64,000 nt of DNA from Protonemura montana. Lineage: Eukaryota; Arthropoda; Insecta; Plecoptera; Nemouridae. The stretch covers positions 22,917,225-22,981,224 of the forward strand of contig OX387606.1 in the NCBI GenBank assembly GCA_947568835.1. Reading direction: 5' to 3'. Below the pieces are notes generated by a model that did not search any database, had not been told where the DNA came from, and saw only the letters and a program-made list of their open reading frames with translations. The translations under genes and the position numbers were made by a program. Shown here piece by piece: positions 31,601-43,600 of this stretch. Numbering within the stretch: position 1 is the stretch's first letter; every line of letters begins with the position of its first letter.

Positions 31601-34600
31601 TCAACTTACGGGTTACTAACATTTTTATTTAAAGGAAAACTACCTTGAATGTAAAGTGCATTCCTGTTTGGTGCAGTAACTCATCATGATTCCAGCTACA
31701 GCAAACAAGGTATAAATACAAACTGACACACACGCATTACCATGTGACCTACCCATGCAAGACCTAGATACAATGTGACCTACCCTCGCAAGACCTACAT
31801 ACAATGTGACCTACCCTCGCAAGACCTAGATACAATGTGACCTACCCTTGCAAGACCTAGATACAATGTGACCTACCCATGCAAGACCTAGGTACGTCAA
31901 AAATACTGAGCACTACTCACCACATAGCGAGTGAGGATCCGCTCGAGGCCTGCCATGCCGTCGATACAGCAGTGAAGTAGGATGGACAGCATCTCGCGGA
32001 GGTAACCTCGAAACCAAGCCACGAGCCTCTGTCCGAAGCTCTCTCCTTCGCCTGCAAATGTATTAATTCACAGGGTTTTCTACAAATTTCTCGGCAAGTG
32101 CACAACACGACGCCAATTGTGTTCTCTAGTAAGCTGCGCTCCCTCTCTCTTTCCTTTTTTACCGCAGTTAGTAAATGAGCTAACAAACTGTGGTTAATGA
32201 CCCTAATAACCCATTATTATTAGGACTTTAAATTAAAGCATAGCATTAGAAAAACTAGATTGGTATTAATAGGTAGAGCCACGATTATATGGTGATGCGC
32301 GAAATCGCGAATTGTTCTTATCTCTTGTTATTCTTACAAATGAGTGCAATTCATTGAATTCCCATCTCAAATATGTAAGAAGCTCATCGCGACAAAACGC
32401 GAAATTCACGAAAAATCATCCATAACACCGAAATCAACTATTTCCCGCGAAATCAACGCGAAATGAGCCTTTTCCCATCCAATTATCTTAAATTTCAGAT
32501 AATCTGTTCTTTTTTTCATTTTTATCAAATCATATTTCACGGAAAATAAATAAACAAACAAAATAACCCATTTGTTTTTATGCTAAATTGAGAGATAATG
32601 AAGCTATTTCACTATAATACGTGTATTTTGCGAAATAGCCACTTATTTCCATGCAAAAATGTAAAATGTTTATTTTATCTCTATAAACACACATTTCCAT
32701 GGATTTGTCATATTCAGGTCTGTTTCTCATCAAATGCTGTCAACATTCCTAAGCTTAGGGGGTAGAAGTAGTGGGGCAAAATGTTTGCTGTAGGAAACCA
32801 TTGCCATTGGTTGGCTGAATCTTCCCCTCCTTGCCATGTGCGCACCAGCACCACATGCATTCAGTCTATGTAGAGATTTGCTGGGATTTCAAATTTCAAT
32901 GGGGTGTAATAAAACTTTGACTTTTGAGGATCAAGCAAAGCAACTCTTTGTGAGTGATGGATATATTTTGATGTGTGGAATCTGGAACACCAGACTTGTC
33001 TGGGAGAAAAAAGACAATCTTGCAAAGTATGTTTCTACCAGGCAGTGGGTCTAATTAAAATTCTAATGGACATAAAAATCTCAAACCCCTCATTTGCAGT
33101 TCTGACTTAGCAAACTATTTGAGCCCCTGTGAACAGTGTTGATGCAGAGAGGTTTTTTAGTCAATAAAACCTTGTGCTGACTGACAAAGGAACAAGAATG
33201 AAGGAAGCTACCATTGAAACTTGTTCAATGTTAAGTTTTAACAAGTATTAGGTGTCGCTCATGCTGCCATACAATGTATTTCATGGTGGCATTTATGTAA
33301 AATATTTATATGTGCTATTAATTTTGTTCCAAGTCCCTTACAAATACCGATGTTGAGGACCTACACTAAATATTTGCTTTATTGTAATTATTATTGATCA
33401 CTTCTTTATTAGAGATCCCAGTGCTTACCCTCAATCTTCATTCCTTTCGAATGTAGATCGCAAAAGCTCTTTTTTTCTATTTAGCTATAAACGCTAAAAT
33501 TCAAATAATTAGCACTAAAATTTCGATAAAACTAATGCTAAAAACGCGTACCTTCTTTTTTCGTCACCTATGTCTGAAATCTGCTATAGACACGAAATTC
33601 TGTACTTTTTCCATAACACCGCCATAACACCGAAATCCAAAAAGCTTACCACGAAATTATCAAAATCATAACACCATAAAATCTTGGCTCTATTAATAGG
33701 AGACAAAGTTATGAGAGGATTAAAAGGGACCAACGAGGCTGACTCACCCTCCAGAACGACCATCTCCATCATCTGCGCGAGTCGCGACTCGTTGAACTGG
33801 TCAATGGTTTGAACAACGTCCACGTCTGGCCGCATCCGCCCTTCGCGCTGAAACACGGAGGCAGGAAACTGAGAATCTTTACCGAGGTTGTACAATCATC
33901 GTCGCTCATGACCGCTCTAGGTTGGGGTTATATAACACCACCTGTTGTATCATGTAGCACCATGGTAGCACCGCCAAACAGCTGACCGGCGAAGTAAGTT
34001 TAATGCTCCTTGTTTATATTGACATTGGCCAAAAAAAGTTGCTACTTGACAGCCTCTTTATAGAATTAGTCAACAAGTAAACTTGACATTGAATTTTGTG
34101 ACAATCTTACTCTAAACAATGATATACTTCAATATCAGCCAAAGATTTCACTGTACAGCCCCATAGACTGACAATGTTTGCCAGAAACCCAGCATATGCG
34201 GGGGCCAAACTTTTAAACTTATTACCAACTGCATTAAAAGCTGTTACAATTTGAATATTTTTAAACATCATATGAAACTGTACTTACTTGACTTACTTGT
34301 GTTTGTGTAGCATTGAAGACCTTTGATTGTTGTTGGAAACTCTTTGATGTCATACTTTTAATGAAATTACTCGTCTAGTTTTAGTTTGATGCATTCTATA
34401 ACTATGTAAATTATTCCGTTGAATAAAGAAATAATTGATATCAGCTCAAATGGACTCTGCAGAAAATATAAGTGACAGCCGAGCCAAAGCCTAGTGCGTT
34501 AAACGTGAGAATCAAAAGTGACGGTATCCGATCATCGTTTATTTATTTATTTTTTATTTATTTATTTTGCTTAGATTTGGGCTTACACCCTGTGTCTAAG

Positions 34601-37600
34601 AATTTATACAGATTACAAATTACAAAAGGTTTTCCCTGAAGGAATGTACATTTAACGGCCAGGGATACACAGCGCTCTCCGGCAGTCTGTTCCATCTGCA
34701 AACGCTGTCGGACACAAAAGAGTGCCGTCCAGCATTCGTTCGATGGCTTTTCTCTATAAGCTTCATGCAGTGGTCCTGCCTACCCAGACGCCGTGAATTT
34801 AAAAGTCGTGCACCTATCTCGGACCATGCCTCTTGCTTGGTGCATGACTAACAATGCACATTTTGGCCACCATCCTCGTATTTTCTAGAGATGTCCAGCC
34901 TACTTCCTCCAACATTTCAGTAGGACTGTGCTGCTGGCCATATTTACCAAACACATGCCTTACAGCCCTTCTCTGTACTTTCTCCAATGCTTGTTTAAGC
35001 TTTGATGTTTGCGGGTCCCATGCCGCTGCTGCATATTCCAACATTGGTCGCACCATTTCCAGATAAGCCTTTTCCTTTACCTTCTTATCTGTACCCTTCA
35101 GATTTCTCATGACAAATCGTAATTTCCTATTTCCCTTTTTGACTATATTTCCTACATGGTCTTCCCAATTAAGGTTAGACCGTTGTTGTTTTAACACTTA
35201 TTTCTATGTTAATTGAGGGAAGACCTTAAGGTCATCGACTGCCAGGCCTCGCCAAGGTGTGCAGGACTCACCAGTATGTCTAGATATTGTCGTAGCTCTG
35301 CGTTCAGCCGTCCCGCCCCGCGCCTCAGACTCTCGGCTGACACCGGCTCGTTCTGCATGGAACGTTGCGTGAGGAACGCTCGGAGCTGCGGTTGCAACGC
35401 GTTCAGGGTCTCGGTTCTGCCGAGGCTCAGCGCGAGCATGTCTTGGAACGTCAGGTTGCGTGCCTGCACGCAAAGCGGAACAAAATGACGTCTTGCAAAA
35501 ACTCGGAGACGCTTTCTTCGGAACACAAATTGTCTGCGGGGCCTCGATATTTGATATCGTGCCACATGGCGAAGATCGAGACCAATTTTTGCCAAAGTGT
35601 GGTACGTGTACACCTCAGGTACGAGGAGATTTTAGTGGAGGTACGTGCTGCACTTTTCTGGAGACCTTCACATCACTATGCATTTTAGTCACCTATTACA
35701 ATCCGACATTTTTCAGCTTTTTCAAAGGTGTTTTTATTTTTACGTTAGCTCAAATTAAAAAAAAAATTAAAAAAAAAAATAAACTCTCAAAAGTAGTTAC
35801 TAAAGTTTGGGCGGCTACTTCTCATGAACAATGCAAGATAAAATTGGGATTTTTCTTAATCTGAGGCATTCTTTATTTGTTTGCTGACAGTTTTTTTTAG
35901 ATTTAAATTTGGTCAGGTTTAATTTTTTGTGTGTCAATTTGACATAGAACACCTATCTGTATTTTTTCTGGGTTTTTTCAACTGACGAGGGGTACACGGT
36001 TGAAAGTTTAGGAAACACTGCTCAAGTCAATACAAAAGTAACCTGAAATTTTTTTGTGCGGGACTCACAGCAGTCATGATGAGGTCGGTCACCAGGTATT
36101 GGCCCTCGACGTACGAATGGTCGGGCATGGAGTGGAGCATGTCAGCCAACGTGGTCCTGCGATTTCCTTCCGACGCTGCCGCCACCGCCTGTGTCATGCT
36201 CTGTAACCAACAAGGGGACGGCATTACACAACATGAGCAGCAACCTTGTGCCATAAATCTAGCTGAAAGTCTCTCATGGTTATTAAATTTTATTTTGTAA
36301 AAATAAAAGTAATATTTTTAAAATTTTTACTCAATATTATGCCGAACTGCTAAATTAACTAATAGAATCTTAACTTTCCACTGATACTATGTAGTGTATT
36401 TTTTTTTTTTTTTTTATTTATTTGTCATTTTTCCATAATTGATTACATAGTAATTTCAGGAACGTCAGAGGAACAATTACACTTTTAAACAGTGTACAAA
36501 ATAAGGTTAACATACATCTTTGTTACTTAAGTAGTCGTCAACTGAATAAATACAATTACTTAAAAGATAAGATTTTAGTGCATTTTTTAACGCCTGGCCC
36601 TCTTTAACTTTAATGTTTTCTGGTAGCTTGTTGAACAGCGTGGCACCCATCTCTAGGGGCCCCCTTGACCATTCCTTAATTTTATGAGTGCGGTGGCGTA
36701 CATCTTTCTTATTTCTCAAGTCATAATCTAACATATATATCCCAATGATGTTGTACAGCGATTTGAAAAGAGGGAAAATTTATTCCCTCTAACCAAAAAA
36801 GGGTTACAAGGGAATCATAGACCTAGAATGAATAGCACGCTGAACACTGCTACAATCTTAAAAAGTAATTAAATAACAAATTCCTTTCAACCATGTTAAC
36901 GGTCATAGGCATTGACATCATCATCGTCAAATATCATGTTCGTGACGAAAGTTGAACGATACTTTTGAAGTGTCGTGAAGGATGTGAACACAAGATTGTG
37001 ACCGAACTGTTTGGCGCGTTGGAAACATGCCAACCGATTCTCATGAGGTCACCAAAGTTAAGCAACACTATGCTGGGTCAGGTATTGGATGGGTGACCAT
37101 CATACACATGACCAGTTCTGTTTGGGAGAGAGGTTGGAGGGATGAAAGTTAAGCAACACTGCGCTGGGTCAGGTATTAGATAAGTGACCACCATACACAT
37201 GACCTGTTCTGTTCGGGAGAGAGGTTGGAGGGATGAAAGTTAAGCAACACTGCGCTGGGTCAGGTATTAGATAAGTGACCATCATACACATGACCAGTTC
37301 TGTTCGGGAAAGGTTGGAGGGATGAAAGTTAAGCAACACTGCGCTGAGTCAGGTATTGGATGGGTGACCATCATACACATGACCGGTTTTGTTTGGGTGA
37401 GATCGTACATGGGAGAGACCAGATCACATGCAAACCAGATAATATGAAACTTCTGAAGTTGTATTCTCTACGTACCCGCATGAGGTCTTCCACAATCGGG
37501 AAGTTGACTTCAGCGGATGATGATGCAAGACCAACAAGCTGAAAAAATAAACAAAGAAAATTATTTTTATTTTGAATTTACATTTTTAGTAAGAATTTTA

Positions 37601-40600
37601 AGTCAGAATAATTTTTTAAGAATCTCAAGTAATGCGAGATCAACCTCTCAACAGCATTGATTTGTGGAGGAATCCTGTAGTTCGCGTTGTACCGTCTTTG
37701 CTAGGTTAGGTTCATTCTCATCCTAATCATCCACTCATGCATATTAGACTCATGCCATTAGACTTTTCTTACATGACCCGTTGTCAGAACAGTGTTTTGT
37801 TAAACCCCACTAACCAATCATGTAATTTAGAGAGAATCTAGATACCAGAGTCAACTTCCCCCAAATTTCCTCGAGTGCATAACCACCGTTCCACTCACAT
37901 TAGCCTGCATTCCCATACGACGAATCATATCAGCCAACGGCGGCAGCCCCACAGGCGCCGTCGGCGCGGTGGGAGTGGCTTGCGCAGTGGGCGTGGCTTG
38001 CTCGGGACCGGGTGTCGGTGACGACGCCGCAAGCGGTGCTTCAGAGCGGCGCGAGCTACGACGGCTTGACGAGCGCACGATGTGATGAGAGTTGCACGGC
38101 AGGAACGGGTCGAACGTGTTCGCGCCGAACGGTGAGGCGTGCGAAGCAAGGTGGACGTGCGGTCGGGACGTGGAACGCGTCTGCGTTGACGTCGTCGGGT
38201 GCGTCGCGGTGTTGCCGCGGGCCTGGAAACAGACGGCGGGGGCGGTCAACAATTGTCAACTCTCGGGTACTTTTCAGGATCAAAATTTTAGCTCAAACAG
38301 AGCAAAACTGTTCGCTACTTCGCATCGCGGCTCTGAACCACTTCACTCTTCCAACTCTCAGGGCACTAGATGGAGACTGGACACTAAAATCCAACTGTCA
38401 TATCATTGTATATCGTATAGTAGGTATATAGTCAATATGACAGAGATTTGAAAAAAGGAGAAAAAATCTATACATATTTATAGAAATCATTTTGGGTAAA
38501 AAGTCTGGCTTGAGATAAATATCAAAGTTTAAGCCTCGCTGACAGACAGCCAACGTGTGGCTACGGTCCGATAAAAGAGGAAAATTAAAGAGGAAAATTA
38601 AATGTTTCGGCTGCAATTTTTCAGTGTAAACCTTGAAGTCAAGGTTCATTCCGTCTCTGTATGGTGAAGCTCGTAGCAACTAGTCGCACCTGGCTGTTTT
38701 GTCCGGGAGCGTTTGGAGTAGCGCTGGGGTTCTCGGTGCTGGCGGCTGCGTTGGTGCTCGCAGGAACTTCTCCGGAAGTCGACCGGTTGATCATGTGCCC
38801 GGCTACAGCTTGCATCAGATTCTGGATGAACTCTGGAGGAGCCGGAGAGCCCCACGGGAACGAGCCCCCCTCGCCCAGCACTGGAGACATTTTACAGAGG
38901 ATTGTGGTTCGATGCCAAAAAGTTCAATAAATTAACCATTTATCATTAGCTGCATGGGTTAATGTTGCAAGACAGCTGTGTGGCCGGCCATTCTAACTGG
39001 TGCACTTCACCATTGCTCTTACGGGTTAATGCTGCAAGACAGCTGTGTGGTCAGTCATTCTAACTGGTGCACTTCACCATTGCTCTTACGGGTTAATGCT
39101 GCAAGACAGCTGTGTGGTCGGTCATTCTAACCGGTGGACTTCACCATTGCTTTTACGGGTTAATGCTGCAAGACAGCTGTGTGGTCAGTCATTCTAACTG
39201 GTGCACTTCACCATTGCTCTTACGGGTTAATGCTGCAAGACAGCTGTGTGGTCGGCCATTCTAACTGGTGGACTTCACCATTGCTCTTACGGGTTAATGT
39301 TGCAAGACAGCTGTGTGGTCGGTCATTCTAACTGGTGGACTTCACCATTTCTCTTATGGGTTAATGTTGCAAGACAGCTGTGTGGTCGGCCATTCTAACT
39401 GGTGCACTTCACCATTGCTCTTACGGGTTAATGTTGCAAGACAGCTTTAAGGTCAGACAGTTAGGTTTACATCTAAATGCAGTAAAACAAGACTCAGGGC
39501 TTCTCAGTGAAAGTAAACAAACTCGTGGACACTTTACAAGCAGGGAATCAAGCTCTTAATCCTGCAATCATCAAACCTTGGCAGGACAGTAAATAGGTAA
39601 ATTACCAAAAGGCTGGTCAACGAATTGGGTAAAACGGAAGAAGGAAATGCAAAGTACAGAGTTAATTGTGTTTACTTCTCAATTCTTCCATAATTCATCG
39701 AGAAAATCTTGTCACTATAATAGCGATCCATAAGGAAATAATAATATAATTGTCTTTTTGATGGTTTTTAGACTCTTGTCTACTTGATTTATCCTTAGCA
39801 CTAGTTTTAAGAAAAACTATTTGAACTGGGTTTTGAATGCTAAGTAAAGGGCTACTAAATTTGAGGTTGAGGCAAATTTGAGGTTTGACTGAGGTTTGGA
39901 CTACTCAAACCTCTGAAGAAGTAACTAGTATACGTTGCGAAACGTCGGGAAATTTGGTAGCCCTTTACTTAGCATTCAAAACCCAGTTCAAAAAGTTTTT
40001 CTTAAAATAATTGTCTTGATCTGTGAACTACACAAGGCCTAGATTGTATGGCCAGCGAGAGATTGTTAACAGCGAGGCATTTCAATCGAAAGCTCAACTC
40101 ACTGGAGGCGTCGATGGAGCCGAGGGACCCGAGCGTGACGGCGGTGTTTCCCGACATCAGCGTCGCTTCCACAGAGTCGATCGTGATGCTGCCTGGACCG
40201 ACTTCCATGATGAACTCAACGTTTCCGGGCGAGAGGTTGCCGAGCGTGGGAGGGACCCGAGTGACTGCGAACACAGGGTCAGAACGTGAAGATGACCATA
40301 AACCTCTCGATGGCCTTCATATTTCAGCTGGATGATGATTTGTTGTGCTTAACGTCGCACTGTTTTGACGATGGACCATGTGGCACATCAAACTAAAGGT
40401 AGGCAGTGGATGATAATGGCAGGCTCACACTCAAGAAAGTTAAGTTTTGCCAGCCTTTTAAAAACTAGTGCAGCAATGAGAATTTCAAAAGATTATCAAA
40501 CAGATCAACATAAAACACAAGTGTTAATCTCAGCGTTAGAAAAGTTGATAACATCTCTTAACAATGACAAAGACAACTCGTGGCAACGTGAAAATTCCCA

Positions 40601-43600
40601 GAAAATCTAGAAATTTCTCGACGAGAGCACCACGCGACTCCAATTTTCTGTTCACGGAAGTAGCGCTCCGTCTCTCCACTCCCTTCGGCAACCAAGCAAA
40701 GAATCGTGCTATAAACGATCCTGTGATCCCGCTGAGATTCTTGTGGTTTCAGAGTGAGACTGAAAAGTCAAAACATTCCAAGTTCTTTCAGAACTACAAA
40801 CCCTTCACTAAAGAGCATACACCATGAAAGCACAAAAATCATCAACCAAGAGCTCTTAAAACCTAATAAAAATCAAAGCTAAGTGCGTTAAGGCCTGGTT
40901 TTACCAAAATCTTTAACTTTAAGTGGGTCTAACCCACAGAAACAACCGAATTTCACTGCATGTGATCGAAAGTTGTCATGACAAAAGTTTCAACAAACAT
41001 TTCAACAAGGAGATGAGATTTTGGTAAAACCCAGAACAAGACAGACCTAGGTAGCAACTCGCTCCTGAGCAAAACAAATCGCGGCTAAAACAAAATACCC
41101 AACTGCGTCATGAAGGCCCTAAAGAGTGCAAAAAACATTGAAGTGATCAAATATTTAGCATCTAGATAAGAAGAGCCTAATGGCAAATTTTTAGATGTAA
41201 CCAAAACCCTAGATGCAACCATCAGAGGAACTTTGATCACAATGTATCACAATGTTAATATATGAATCCAAAGTTTTAAATGAATAAATTTCATTAATTA
41301 ATTAAATTCCCACGAAGAAGAAATGTTAGCTCACATTGGGGCATGCCCCCACGCAGGATTCGAACGCGTGGAGCGTTGGGATTCGCTGCCTGCTCTTCTC
41401 CTGGTGCTGGTGCTGCCTCCTGATTGGCTGTCGCTGGGGGAGCTTGAGTAGCTTCGTCTGCCGTTGGCGCTGTTGGCGCTGCTTGCGGGCCTGGTGCGCC
41501 ACGATTTGCCAACATGCTGATCTGTGCCTGCGTGGCAAACAAGCACCCGTTTGATTCCGCATTCGATTCTACATTCGTTGCAAGCAAACTGAAAGAACTG
41601 GGTTCAGCAAAATACAAAGATCACAAATGCTAAGAGAGCATAGAAGTTGAACACGTAGCCTACTCCCGTCGAAGAGCACCTACGGGATAACCGGTTTTAC
41701 ATCCCTTCCGAAAGACGGTACAACTCGAACAGCAGGATTCCTCCACAAATCCATGCTGTGGAGAGGTTGTTAAGCAAGGCTAGTGAAGTTGCTGTACTAA
41801 CTTTCATCCCTCGAACCTCTCTCCCGAACAGAACTGGTCATGTATATGATAGTCATATGTATGATGGTCATGTGCATGACGGTCATGTGTATGATGGTCA
41901 TGTGTATGACGTCATGTGTATGATGGTCATGTGTATGATGGTCATGTGTATGATGGTCAGGTGTATGACGGTCATGTGTATGATGGTCATGTGCATGACG
42001 GTCATGTGTATGATGGTCATGTGTATGATGGTCATGTATGATGGTCACATGTATGACGGTCATGTGTATGATGGTCATGTGTATGATGGCCATGTGTATT
42101 ATGGTCATGTGTATGATGGCCATGTGTATTATGGTCATGTGTATGATGGCCATGTGTATTATGGTGTACGAGGTACCACCAGGTTCCTCGATTATGAGAG
42201 AAAAATGTTTTATGGAAACTAGTTCAGCTAGAAGGTAAACCAGTCGCAAATGCATTCAGCAAAAGATTATAAAATTAAATGAATACCTGTTTATCTAATA
42301 ATAACATGAGCGCTGAGACTCTGACTAAACCTAAAACCCAATAGCAGGGCATTTAACATTAGGGCTGGAACTCCAAACCTGCATAACCAATAGCAGTACA
42401 TAGCACTGGGAATCTAACTAAACATCTTAACCAAATATCAATGAATGGGTTAAGAACTATTTTTCTTCCATTCATTTATTAATTTTTTCCAAGAAAAAAC
42501 TGCAATTTGCATATCAAATACAGGTGGTAGAAAATATATTTAAACTATTTACCTAAACTATCTTCTATTTCTAATTCAAACATTTTAACATTATTTTCAG
42601 TCCCTTCAATTGCACTTTCCTTCATTCTTTTTCAATCTTTACCCGTTCTATTTGAAAAAATAGTATTTTCCTGTGTCTTTCTTCTTTTTTTATAAGAAAA
42701 TTATCTTCACATTCTCTATGGCACCCAAACTTGTTTTCATCCATTTCAATCTTTTCACTCAACTCGTTCCATCCACTGCTTCCTTTCATAATGCCAGACT
42801 TACACTGATGGGAATGCCGGCTTGCAGGACTGCCGAGTGCTGGACAAGGACCGGGCGACAGCGCAAGATTCGTGGAGTAGGCTGGGCGAAGTCGCACATG
42901 ATGTCGCTGAGTGCGTGCTGGGCATGTGCCAGCGAGTGGAGCACGTCAGACACGCGGGAAAACAGCGTGTTCGACGCAGCCGCCGCAGCCTGGCGGAAAA
43001 ACAGGATGTCGTTAGTTTAACACTTTCGTGGTAAGTGGGAATACGTTTTCCCACTTTTCAAATCGCTGTGCAACGTTATTGGAATATAGTTTCGAGTGGG
43101 AAGTATATATCGCACCAGTTTATTTAACAAACGGGGCTTCACTGTCTCTGTATTCAGGAAAATATTGGCCATACATCTAAAAATGACAAAATGCACGTTT
43201 TAAACTAGCCAAAAATTTCCCCCTTTAACCCCGATAACCGTCAAATGCAGCAAGGTCGCACATGCCGATTGCAGAATGTTAAAACAATTATTCACGGCCC
43301 CTAACCGTTAACCACTTTGACACCAAACCAACCCACCATCAAGCAAATTCACAGCCACAGCCACATCAATAAATCCTTATGTCACTACAACCTGGTGTCA
43401 AAAATGGTCAAAGCATACATTTCTTGCAAGCTTACTCTCATTTAACAGCACAATATCTCAATCATACCAGTATCTTTCATCAAAAATCCCATGCTATTTA
43501 CGTACTGATCAAACCTCTGGATGTGATCTGACCAGATTCACTCGAGTTTATGCACTTTAAATTTAGTTTTGGCTGTCATGTGCATTCCAGTCCAAGTACC

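Noticed and set aside
41758-42255. Open frames of about 150 codons on both strands rich in His, Met and Asp
   Set aside because: They are translations of a 15-bp minisatellite, which keeps any frame open.
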